Shown here piece after piece: positions 22,915 through 33,917 of a stretch of 64,000 nucleotides of DNA; within the stretch, counting starts at the first letter, position 1, and each line of letters starts with the position of its first letter. The position numbers and the translations under genes are program-made. The stretch is from assembly GCF_019175385.1 (NCBI RefSeq), contig NC_083348.1, positions 1,007,001 through 1,071,000 on the forward strand, in the 5' to 3' direction. A model generated the notes under the pieces. That model ran no database searches. It worked only from the letters and a program-made list of their open reading frames with translations, and was not told where the DNA came from. The DNA comes from Lycium barbarum (lineage: Eukaryota > Streptophyta > Magnoliopsida > Solanales > Solanaceae).

Positions 22915-23425
22915 GAAGGTTTAACAAAATTTCACGTTCTGGAGGTTTTTATGGACGAGCAAGGCGCGTGACACATCCCGTGAATCACGCATTTAACTCG
23001 TGAAAAGTAGTCCTGACGCACGACATGTCAGAGGGGCATGATTTTTGGTATTCAATCCTGTGAAACGCGAGATCAACCACAGGATGATCCTGCGAAATGC
23101 AGGTTAGTAAAATGGTCATAACGTTTTACTCATAGGTTCGTTTGGGTTCCACAGTATACCATTGGAAATATATTTCAAAGAGCTACAACTTTCATGTTTT
23201 GAGTTTTCTCAAATTCTCAAAGGATTTACACAAAATCTGGCTGGAAGTCAGACATATTGAAAACTTAGCCGATTCTATCTAATCTTAAGCACCTCACTAT
23301 CTGTCTTGATTCCAATCCAACTATTTCCACCCAAACTCATACCTATGAGACTCCATATGGATAAAATGTCACGTTAACACTCATTTAACACATTTATGCC
23401 CAACCCAAATTTATGTAGTGTTACA
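22915..23425 (-). mobile_element. Gypsy LTR fragment truncating the receptor-like gene
   Basis: On the minus strand it begins at 23425 with TGTAACACTAC, in the style of the other gypsy LTRs here. It contains the GC-richer block around 22960-23100 (CGTGAATCACGC, GAAACGCGAG, CGAAATGCAGG). Receptor-like coding sequence stops precisely at its start, so I infer the LTR insertion removed the gene's 3' end. Confidence 0.6.
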
Positions 23426-24470
23426 TTTTGTCATTGCTTTGAAGTTTCGAAAAACTCCTGAAGGCAGTGAGCCACTGAACTCATTATGAGAGAGATCGAA
23501 AATCAGCAACTTGGGAAAGCAAAACTTCTGCCTAGTACTTATAGGTCCATGGAACGTGTTCGACTTTAATATAAGAACTTGTAGCTCTTCAAGAGTTCCA
23601 AGCCAAGCTGGAAATGTGTCATCTATAGCGTTATTTCCCATATCAAGGACTTCTAAACCAATACAGTTGAGCGACGACACAGGGAGAGGTCCTTCAAAAT
23701 GATTACCATTCAAGACAATGTTCGTCAATGAAGTGCTCTGCCTATATAATGGTGGAAGACTCCTACTGAAATTATTCTTCCTCAAATCAAGATCCCCTAG
23801 CCCAACCATGCTTCCCAAGCAATGTGGAACTGATTCACTGAAGTAATTGTGTGATAAATCAGTAATATAAGTTTTTTCAACTTACAGATAGAAGAAGGTA
23901 ACTGACCCTGAAGGAAGTTAAATTTAAGATCAAGATACTATAGAGCAGGGTGATGAAGTTGTTTTATGTGTCCTGTAAGTGAATTATGAGAAAGGTTTAG
24001 GTACTCCAATGAGTCCCACCTCATGCCGCTAAACCAATAAGGGATTGGACCATGAATCTTATTGTTAGAAAGATCCATGAACAAAAGTGTTGTTGAATTT
24101 CTCAAGTTTGGAAAAGCCTTCAGTTCACAAGATGATAAGACCAAATATGCTAGTCTAGGAAAAGTGATATTTATTCCCGCATCCATGTTATTTGATGAAA
24201 GGTCAAGGATGAATAGGTTAATGAGATTCTCAAGTGATTGAAGAAAAGGATCACTGAGTTGATTATAACTTAAATCCAAACGCTCTAATGTTGGGTTTAT
24301 TTTGAGCTCATCAGCCACTCTACTGAATTGATTATGATCGAGACTCAATGTATTTAAGGAAGGTAGGCTAAACACCCAAGAGGGTATTATGCCATTCAGT
24401 GAGTTGTCAGACAAACCCAGATACGTGAGTTGTCAGACAAACCCAAATACGATAGCTTTTGAAGCATGCT

Positions 24471-24640
24471 CGCATTCCTAGGGAGTGGACCAGATAGGGA
24501 ACTACCCCACAAGTTTAAGCTTTCAAGACCTATCAAGCTTAAAATGGAAGAGGGATCGCATTCCTAGGGAGTGGACCAGATAGGGAACTACCCCACAAGT
24601 TTAAGCTTTCAAGACCTATCAAGCTTAAAATGTAAAGATA
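24471..24640. repeat. Direct duplication (86-bp period) inside the pseudogene
   Basis: The segment beginning CGCATTCCTAGGGAGTGG at 24471 recurs almost unchanged at 24557. The period is not a multiple of three, so it shifts the frame. A smaller duplication of GTGAGTTGTCAGACAAACCC lies at 24400-24452. Confidence 0.9.
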
Positions 24641-24699
24641 CAATTTAACTAGCTCTTGGAGGTTAGAGAAAACATCAGGAATATGGCCACTGAAATGAT

Positions 24700-25060
24700 T
24701 AGCACCTAAATTTAACTCCCTAATTGGGTTAGGTTGCCAATGGAATTAGGAATCTAGCTAGTGAAATGATTATTACCTAAATCTAACTCCCTAATTTGGG
24801 TTAGGTTGCCAATGGAATTAGGAATCTCGCCACTGAAATGATTACCATGTAAATATAACTCCCTAAGTTGGGTTAGGTTGCCAATGGAACTAGGAATTTG
24901 GCCAGTGAAATGATTATAACCTAAATCTAACTTCCTAATTTGGGTTAGGTTGCCAATGGAATTAGGGATCTGGCCAGTGAAATGATTACCATGTAAATAT
25001 AACTCCCTAATTTGGGTTAGGTTGCCAATGGAATCAGAAATTGAACCAGAGAACTCAAGG
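24700..25060 (-). repeat. Near-identical 72-bp LRR units
   Basis: The phrase GGGTTAGGTTGCCAATGGA recurs about every 72 bp (about 24726, 24798, 24870, 24942, 25014). On the minus strand each unit encodes one 24-residue LRR of the form SIGNLTQ(I/L)REL.L..NHFTGQIP. The units are more alike than LRRs normally are within one protein, indicating recent tandem duplication. One unit is 1 bp short. Confidence 0.88.
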
Positions 25061-25950
25061 TGCCAATTGAATCAGGTTGCTCACTAGAGATGCCTTTGTA
25101 TGAAATATTCAACTCCAACAGAGTGTTGCTAGGGCGGATCTTTGGTAAATTTCCTTTGAGAAGAAAATTCGAACCCAATTTGAGCCTTTCCAAGTTTGAC
25201 AGAAGAAGAAGCTCTCTGTCAGAACACCTTGCAAATTGGTTTCTGTAATATCCATGTACTTAATGACGAAGACAAATTCATAGGTATCAGAGATGAAATA
25301 TTGGCATCAGAGAGAGAAACTACCTTCAGATTTGTGAAGTTTTGAAGCGGTGCTTTAAATGTTTTGTGGTCAAGTTGCAGTTGACCTAAATAACAAGAAA
25401 GACCCAGTGAAACCACTTGGAAAGATATGAGATTTCTGATGGGATTTTACCATCAAAGTAAGAGTTAGAAAGGTTGAGATGCCTCAAATTCCTCAAGCAG
25501 CCAATGTCACTTGGGATTGAAGAAGAACTGAACTTATTGAAAGCAAAGTTAATTCTCTGAAGATGATGGAGTTGAAAGAGGCTGCTATTGGGATGAATAG
25601 TTCCAGAAAGTTACTGCAACTAAGGTCTAGGCCGATAAAATGACCCGTTAACAAGTCACAAGTTACTCCATCCCAAGTGCAACAATCCCTACTCTCATTC
25701 CAAGATGTTGTTTTCGGGATAAAAGACGTACCACACCAATAAAAGTTGACGTCGGAGATTTTAAAGGGTTGCTTAAACTGAAGCAAAGCAAAAGCTTCAT
25801 TGGTAGAGCAAAGATGATGAAGAAAAGCTTTGACTTAGAAAGACAAAACAGACAAGTGAATAAATGAAAAAGAGACTTGCCGTGTTCTTTTGTTTTTTTA
25901 CAGCAAATAACATAATGTTTCTTATAAAATCTATTATCACAATCCATACA

Positions 25951-26499
25951 TATTTATAGCTCTATCAACACCTCAGTTCACTTGACTTGGGTCAATATTG
26001 TTAAAGACTTGCGTAACCCACACTTTAAAAGTTTTCTACAGATTCTTCTAATAAATTCTTTTAATGTTAAAAACAAAAATTAGAAACCAAAATTGAATGA
26101 AATATTGTGCACATATTTAGGGGGTAAATTTCACATATGGTCACACAACTTTTTTTCCACCAAAGTCATTTCACTATGTTTTCTAACACAAAAGTCACAA
26201 AATTTTGCCCTTACTAACACAAAAGTCACATATGCTGGAAAATCCAACTTCCGGGGGTAATAAGATTTTACTATTTTATTTATTTTTAGTTTAATATATC
26301 CAAATTTAATTTAAAAAAATCCCAACCCGATTCATTCCAAAGCTCTTATCTCACCGATAATAATCTTTTACTCCTTTTATGATAAAAAAAAAAATTAGGT
26401 CTAATAAATACAAATTTAATTAAAAAGAATCGATCTAACTCGAGCCTAACAAAATTCATATGTAAAATTAAAATATTCTTATTCTTATTTAGAGTTTTT
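25951..26499. other. Upstream region of the receptor-like pseudogene
   Basis: AT-rich. Contains two copies of AACACAAAAGTCACA (26188 and 26216) in a segment resembling a common Solanaceae intergenic repeat. No gene seen. Confidence 0.45.
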
Positions 26500-27425
26500 C
26501 TTTACACGAAGCATACCATATGCTATATACCCCAACTAGCACTAAATAATTTGTACTATCTTGTGTTATGTCAATTTCCAGAAATTATAAAATATTTGTC
26601 TTGTCCAAATTTGGCATAAATGGAGAGAAAATGAGCTACATCACAACCACAAAACTTGTGGTCCATGGATCCTGAGCAGTCACTTGTTAGTCATATGTTC
26701 TACATGACTTTTCAGAGGGGAGAAGACTTAACAAATTAATACTCCATCTGTCCTAATTTTCTCTACTGATGTGTTCGTTTTGACTTTCGAAGTCATCGAC
26801 TAAACACCCAATGCGGGTTCTGCAGAAAATTTCTCTGCATTGTGTGTTAGCAAGACGGTGTGATTTGGTTTCATTACGTGTAACACACACTGCTGAGATA
26901 TTTTCTACGGAACTTCTAACAAGTTTTCTGCAGAGATAGTTTGGCATATTGTTTAGTTTTCCACAAACTTCTCAAAGGATAGAAACAAAGAAATTACATC
27001 AAATTTTCAAACACTAATCATTCAAGGATTCCAAAACTGCAACATACAAGATTATGCTAATTGTGTGGGGTTCTATTACTAAAACAAATACATAAATATT
27101 GCTTCCTTTAAGCTGTCAATCTATTAGTTTTTGACTATTAGTAGGCAGTAGTGAAAATTATACTTTCATGGATCAGTTCTTTACAGCTAACAACTGTGCT
27201 ATTCTTGGCCCATCAGTATACTTTTCCACACGACTTTTCAAAGAAAGAAAGTATCTCTTGACTAAGTCAAGTGAGAAAGAAACAAAACAAAAATAAAAAC
27301 GAAACAAAAAAAGTAAAGACTTGAGTTGACTAACCAGATCAAGACATTGTTTGGATGGAGCATTTTCAGATTTAACAAAAGCAACTATTATACCAACTCC
27401 AAATGCTATTCTTGAAATATTTTTT
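26500..27425 (-). repeat. Family R, copy R2
   Basis: Reverse complement of parts of 6890-9599. For example, 26730-26960 corresponds to about 9400-9590, and 27330-27430 corresponds to about 7100-7190. It lies immediately upstream of the minus-strand receptor-like pseudogene, the one place where family R has a gene beside it. Confidence 0.7.
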
Positions 27426-27815
27426 TTAGATTTTAATCTGTTTTTGGAGTTTTCTTCTTGTGGGGTTTTCCTAAAATGTGAATTCTTGAAAAAAGAAGTT
27501 AAAAAATAATTGTATTTTGAGACTCAATTAAAATTAAAATTGTTGAAAAATAGATTAAAGATGGGATTTTTAATTTGTTTTTGGAGTTTTCTTCTTGTGG
27601 GATTTTCCTGAAAGGTGAATTCCCGAAAACAAAAAATTTAAAATTTGTATTTTGAGACTCAATAAAACTGAAAATTGTTGAAAAATGTACTTAAAGGTGG
27701 GATTTTCAATTTCTTTTTGGAGTTTTCTTCTGGTGGGATTTTCCTTACAGGTGAATTCTTAAAAAAAAAGTTCAAAAAGGAAATTTTTTGAAATAAGTAC
27801 TCAAAAGGTGAGACT
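27426..27815. repeat. ~136-bp AT-rich tandem repeats
   Basis: Three consecutive units carry GGAGTTTTCTTCTTGTGGG followed by GTGAATTC and a 'TTTTGAGACTCAAT' landmark (units near 27440, 27580, 27715). Another unit or two lie at 28540-28790 beyond a MITE, and an inverted copy is at 6900-7080. Confidence 0.75.
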
Positions 27816-27819
27816 TTGT

Positions 27820-28020
27820 AGGCGTTTGGCCATAGAAACCAAAAAAAAAATGGAATTTTTGAAGTTGGAGTTGTGTTTGGCCATAGTATTTGAAAATAAT
27901 ATTTTGTTGTTGAAATGTACTTTTTCAACAAGGTTTAGTTGGGAAAAACAAGGTTTTGTTTGTTTTTCATATTCTAAATACAACTTGAATTTGTATTTGG
28001 AATTTTCATGGCCAAACATT
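27820..28020. mobile_element. MITE with TTTGGCCAT inverted ends
   Basis: The left end GGCGTTTGGCCATA and the right end CATGGCCAAACATT are inverted repeats around a ~170-bp AT-rich core. It sits in the middle of the 136-bp tandem array. Confidence 0.65.
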
Positions 28021-29324
28021 GATTTTTGAAAAAAGTGATAAAATATTCCCAAAAAAATGATTAACTCTTGAAAAAGGAAAAAGAATAAGGCACTATTACC
28101 CTGAAATATACCCGAAATTGTTACGACACACCTTACCTTTGTGGGGGTCCTATTACCCCCTAAAATATTTTTTTCGTAATTCTTTGCACCTTTATTGCTG
28201 ACGTGGAGGCTGTGTGTAACTATCCTAATTATATTAGAGGGTGTGTGTACGCGCGCTGTGGGCCCCCCAAGTCATCTCCCTTTCTTTTCTCTTTTAATTT
28301 AATTACCTTGATCAAATCGGATCAAAACCTTTCCCAAATATTAAAACATTGAGCATTTTTTTTTGTGTGTCAAATGAAAATTTTCTATTTAACCAAGTAA
28401 TATTTCTATACATCTAGCTCTGTTTGGACTCTAGAGCTATTTTCAGTGACTTTTCCTATTACAGCGTAAAATAACTAATGGCCTATAGAGGATAACTATT
28501 CAAATTGGTCAGCAGTCTACCCCATTTGCACTTTTATACATTGAGCATTTTTAATTTGTATCTTGAGAATCAAATAAATTGAAAATTGTTGGAAAATGGA
28601 CTAAAGGGGGGATTTTTAATTTGTTTTTGGAGTTTTCTTCTTGTGGGGTTTTCCTAAAATGTGAATTCTTGAAAAAAAAAAAATTGTATTTTGAGACTCA
28701 ATTAAGCTGAAAATTGTTGAAAAATGGACAGAAAGGTGAGACTTTAAATCTGTTTTTTGGGTTTTTAAATTTTTTTTTGTGGGGTTTTTTCAACATTGAA
28801 TTCTTGAAAAAGGAAAACACAGATAGATATTTTGTAGAGCTAAGGTGTCGTTTGGTAGCTGGTCAGAGTTATGCAGGTATTAGTAACATAATGATTAGTT
28901 ATGAGAGAATTTATGTATTATTTTATGTCGAGATTAGTTATATAAGGTTTAGTTATTTATGTAGAGTATTAGTTACTCCACATTCTATCATGTATAAATG
29001 ATATATTCCTCTGTCCCAATTCAAGTGTCTTATTTTCTTTTTTTGGTTTGTCCCAAAAAGAACGCATCTTTCTATTACAGGAATATACTTTGGTCTCATG
29101 TGTGGTTTGGGCCTACACGTTCTTTAATAATTAGACGGAACTTCTCAACACTCCAGACACTAGTGATATTTTCAATCGTCAAGTTTAAATTTTTGAATAC
29201 GCCCAAAATGATCTCAACTTTGATATACTATTTGCATATTAATGCTTGTTTCACAACTTGGTCCATCATTTAAACTTCAACTTGAAATAAAGAATTTGAT
29301 GTTGAAAACTAGGGTATTTGCCCC
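28021..29324. other. Intergenic sequence with remaining tandem unit and MITE-like pieces
   Basis: 28085-28280 resembles a dispersed 'TATTACCCCCT' repeat (compare 43160-43440). 28540-28790 holds outlying units of the 136-bp repeat. 28850-28990 begins GGTGTCGTTTGGTAG, typical of a MITE. 29008 onward reads CTCTGTCCCAATTCAAGTG, another MITE-end style. No gene seen. Confidence 0.5.
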
Positions 29325-32241
29325 TATTGACACCTAATTTTGGCTCGACGTGCTTAAAATTAACGTTTTGGAGGGCTCTGATTCGTTAAAGAGCACGAAA
29401 TACATTTTTTACACATTTTTACATTTTTTTCAACAATTTATTGATGATTATCCTTATTTTAGGAATTTTCTCAATTTATTGTCATTTTTCAAGAATTATT
29501 ATTTTGCACATGTACAGCGTAATACTACCATTTTTTGTGCAATTAATAATTGTTTCTTAATTTTATAGCAATACATTTTCATATCATAGACATTAATGTT
29601 TATATTTTATACTTGCATTATTATTTATACATGTATTAATTAACTATATTTTAGTACAGTCTGACAGTGCAGAGAAAATCAGAGTAATTAATTTTTAAAC
29701 GCAGAGTAAAATCCGATCAAGTCAAGGTTTCATCATTTTTTTTTTTTTTTAAAAAAAGGATTAAAGTAAGCATTGAGGAGACAAAAGGGTGCAATCTTCT
29801 ATTCTTTGGACAAAACAAGGGGCCATTTTGCATTATAAGAAAAGGGAGGGGGCATTCATCTTCTACATATATTTACACACACACAACATCAGATTTTTAT
29901 CCAAGAAAAACCTAAACATTTTCCCCCCATTTCTCCCTAGCCGCCGCCGCCTCCACGAGCTCCGGCGATGCTCCGCCCACTCCTTTTTCCCTTTTCTTAG
30001 CCAGCGAGCAACCACACCTCCTTCTTCGTCTCCCAGTCACACCAAACATCCACGAAACCAGCCATGCAACCACCAACGCCTCCCTTTCCCCTCTTTCCCA
30101 TCACTGCTCCGACGAGCTACGACCAGCCACTAGCGAGCCCAAAACCAGTCAGCCCCCTTCATCTTCTTCGCTGCTCCGGCGAGGAGCTTCTAGTTCCGGT
30201 GAACTAGAGCAGCCAGCTCCGAGCTCCCCTCTATCGCTCTTTGCCTTCTCCGGTGAAATCACGCCGTCGGAGTTCAACACCATAGCTCCCATTTCCGTTT
30301 CCTTTCTCTCTCTCTTTTATTTTCCTTTTCTCTTCACAATGTTTTTTTTTTTTTTTTTTATTTTACAGGTAGTGAAAAACAAACCACTCATTCTTATAGC
30401 TTAAACTCCATTCTTTTTTTTTTGTCTTCTTGTTTAAGCTCCAAACTTTGAGGTCAGCATTTTATTGTTGGTAGTTCAGTTTTAATTTGGAGTCTAATAA
30501 TTTTGATTTTAATGCTCACTGCTTTCTTTTTTCTCATTTCTAAAATGGGGTTTTGAATTTTGATTTTTTCTTGGTTTTTCCTGCTTTTTTTTTTTTTTTT
30601 TTTTTTTGGTTGCTTTTGCTTTCACTTGTAAACAAAATATCTATAAGGTTGTGGATAGTTTTTGTTATACAAGAAAAGACAAGCAATTCTTACCTTTCAC
30701 GGGACAGTGGTAATTTGTATTGGGTTAGTAGTTAACATTCTTTATTCATTGATTGCTATATATTGGCGTGGTTCATTTTGCTTTCTCTTATTATTCTAAA
30801 AAAAAAAGATTGTTTTTTTTTTCTTCAGTATTGAGCTCAGTATGAAGTCTCTTGTTCTTTAAAGGTACAAATTTTATTGAATTTTGAGCTTAGAGTTGAG
30901 TTTTTCTTGAAAGTTTCCATCCTTTTTTTAGTTCAAAGTAGTTTGCTATTTTGATTAAAATGAAGTCTTTAGAGTTCTTGAATATTTGGGGATTGGTTAT
31001 TTGTTCTATGTTATGTGGGGGTTGTTGTGAGTAAGGAGTGTACTAATATTCCTACTCAATTATCATCACATACTCTAAGATATGAGTTATTATCTTCAAA
31101 AATGAATCTTGGAAAGAAGAAATGTTTTCACATTACCATTTGACTCCTACCGATGATTCGGCTTGGTCTAAACTGCATCCAAGAAAAAATGCTTAAGGAG
31201 GAAGAAAATTTGATTGGCCGATGAAGAAATTTCCGTCGATTTCCAAGGCCTTCCATGTACAAAGACGGGTTTTTATTTTAAGTTTATTCATTATTTCTTT
31301 AATTCATCCGATAGTTATTTATTTTCTTACTAACATTTTTATTAAGTCTCACGCAGGTATCCGGAGTTACTTTTTGAAGATGACACTCAAAAGAAGTTCA
31401 AATAGCTTCTTAAATTCTTTGTTTATATTTTCTTTTACATTCTTAAATTATGCAAGCATAAAATAAAGTGAAACTTTACTTTTTAGGGTGTAGGTTGGTT
31501 GTATTTATTTATGATATGCTTAGGTGATTTAAATTTTATGTGTTTTAGACAAATTAATTTTAGGCAGTTATTATTTTTGTAACTAATATTCTTATAGTTA
31601 TCATGTTTCGCTAGAGTTTTAATTCAATAGCTTAGCACACTTAAGTGAATAAATAGGGTGATTTACCTCAATATTTAGGCTTTAGAATGTACTCTCACAA
31701 TTAATTGATTAGGCGTACATACTTAACTAGTTAAATTAGTTAACTCACTTCGAGTGCAAAATAATTTCATGTCCATTTTTTATACCTTTGTCACATACCC
31801 AAGTTTCTAAGTTGCACATAACTTTTTTTTAAAAAAAAATAATTATTATATCACATATGTATAAAATACGTATTGCACGATTATTTATGTGAATAGTCAT
31901 ATTAGTTATTCTTTAGTCTAAATTCTACTAATTTTTGTAAATAATAATCAAGCCTTTTTACACATCCCTCGAATAGTTAAATTGGTCCAGCCGGGAACCA
32001 CATTTGTGGGAACCACATTTGTGGATTCTGAAGGATGCCTAACACCTTTCCTTCGGAATAATTTGAACCCTTACCTAGAATCTCACTTATTTTCGTAGAC
32101 CATGTTAAGCTGCATATATTAATAATTTATAGGTACCCTAGTATACCTTAAATGCTAGGTGGCGACTCTGTACATAATTAATTATTTCAGAGCTCCATAA
32201 GTTGTGCTTTGTTTAGCCTTTGGTAAAAATAGGGTGCAACA
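29325..32241 (+). mobile_element. Solo LTR of a Tat-type gypsy element
   Basis: Starts TATTGACACCTAATTTTGG and ends AGGGTGCAACA, the same pattern (TGTTGACACC...GGGTATAACA) as the Tat-type LTR at 55034-59401. The flanking 5 bp are GCCCC on both sides (29320-29324 and 32242-32246), a perfect target duplication, so this is a true insertion reduced to one LTR by recombination. It contains a TGGCGACTCTG phrase near 32160 and a GCCGCCGCC-bearing leader near 29940. Length 2,917 bp. The first base pair has decayed from TG to TA. Confidence 0.9.
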
Positions 32242-33917
32242 GCCCCAATTAGCACTAACTAATTTGTGTTAAAGTCAATTTTCAAAAAGACTTTAATCTT
32301 AAGACTTGGTCGCTAGTATCAATCATACAATAATTGTCTTGTTCAACTTAGAATTAAGAGTTGTAACAGGAAGCACAGGTACAAATCTTTATAGGATAAA
32401 GAAAGGTTTCATTTAATCCTGCTTAAGTTTAACGATCAAAGTATACCCTGTCAAAATCACTTTTGATATAAAAGTTTGTATCAATGAAAATAAAATAAAA
32501 AAGAAATAAGAAAATGGCATCTTATTTTGGATCATAATAAGTCAATAGTCGTATTACAAATATTTTCTCTTTAAGCTCCCTATTTATTAAATTTTGATAA
32601 GTAGGCAGTGGTGGAGTAAGAGTTTGAGACTAGAGAAGACAACTTGAGTAGATGCACATAGTATCAGAAGACACTACAAACATAAGGAACTTACATCAAT
32701 CGGATTACCAAAAATCCAACTGTGTATAGTACCATAATGAATTAGTAATTTTAAAAAATAGTTAAATAATATGTTATAATTATTGTTGATATATCATGGT
32801 CTTTAGATAATAATATTCTTCTGACAAATGACTAGACTTTCATTGCTAAAGCAAAAATGATGGAAACTATAGCTTGACTAAGTCAAGTGAGGAAAAAATG
32901 AACAATAAAGGCATGATATGTTAAGTTGTACGAATGCAATAAACTTTTAGTGAAATTTTTCCATGGAATCAATACAATCATAGAAGGCCAAGTTATGCTG
33001 TACTGCTTTAAGTTAATTATACCGTGTGAAATTTGAAGTCATTGAACCAATTAGTGGTCCCCACATAATATAGCGATGGTTTTAGTCACACTCTTCTGTT
33101 GTGACCTTTCAAAGGAAAGACACTTCCCTGCATTGTATGAGATAAATTTCTACTTCAAAATTTTCCTATTGGGAAAATGTTATGCTAATTGTATGGAGAG
33201 AAAATGAACTACATCACAATTCACAGGTAATGAACTTGTGGTCCAACTTGATTTCCAAGATTGATTCTCCATTTGTCTTCCGACTTGTTATTCATATTTT
33301 GTAGTGTTCTACAAGACTTTTTGAAAGAATGGAGAAGATTTAACAAAATAATACTCGCTATGTCCAAATTTTCTCTAACAAAATAAATTTTTCTTTTGAT
33401 CGATAACTCAATATAGACAAAGAATTATAAGAGACTAGATATGGTTTTGCATCACAACTGTAGAACTCCTGACTTAAGGATTGCCATCTAGTCAAAACCC
33501 CTCTTGATTTTAGGAGTTAGTGAATTCCTTAATCCATGTGCCCAAACTTAAAACCTCAATTATTTTGGATCAGAGGAAATAATTAGTAATCAAGATGTGT
33601 GGAGCTACTGAAGTTAACAACACCGTGTGGAATTTTGAAGTCATTGAACCAATTAATGGTCCATGGATGAGATAGTCAATTTTAGGCCTTGGAGTACAAT
33701 TTTGTATGAATAGACCGATCATACTCTTTTATTACCACAAATATCTATTTCAGAAATTACTTTGATAGAAATTTTACTTTTGATCGATAACTCAGTATCA
33801 ACCAAAAAAAAAAATTATAAGAGACTAGAAATGGTTTTGGACTTTTGCATCACAACTACAAAATCCTAACTTAGGATCACCATCTAATTTCACCAAAGAG
33901 GCTGACTTACTCCAATA
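32242..33917 (-). repeat. Family R, copy R3
   Basis: Related in the same orientation to R2. 32247-32300 continues the R2-like CCCCAATTAGCACTAA context (compare 26531), and 33190-33380 matches 26615-26770. It was split by the solo LTR on its left and by Helitron B on its right, and has an internal duplication (33030-33080 versus 33610-33665). Confidence 0.65.

Larger units (their letters stand above)
23426..25950 (-). pseudogene. Cf-like LRR receptor-like protein pseudogene
   Basis: Minus-strand remains of an extracellular leucine-rich-repeat receptor-like protein, a class that sits in the plasma membrane and senses apoplastic pathogen or developmental signals. A hydrophobic segment (LFHLFTCLFCLSKSKLFFIIF) near 25850 may be the signal peptide. 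After a frameshift comes the N-terminal cap FALLQFKQPFK...SWNESRDCCTWDGVTCD...GLDLSCS (25790-25610) with its paired cysteines. LRRs follow: NFTNLKVVSLSDANISSLIP (25370-25300), a block of near-identical repeats (25060-24700), SLNTLSLDHNQF...LERLDLSYNQLSD (24370-24240) and LTNIVLNGNHFEGPLP...IGLEVLDMGNNAIDDTFPAWLG (23740-23600). Repeated frameshifts, stops and small duplications break the frame. The last LRRs, the acidic juxtamembrane part, the transmembrane helix and the tail are missing where the LTR starts at 23425. Assignment to the Cf type rests on the cap and LRR consensus. Confidence 0.88.

Noticed and set aside
29789..30133. 114-codon plus ORF with Ser/Pro/Arg-rich end
   Set aside because: Lies wholly in the leader of the solo LTR; composition reflects CT-rich leader sequence.
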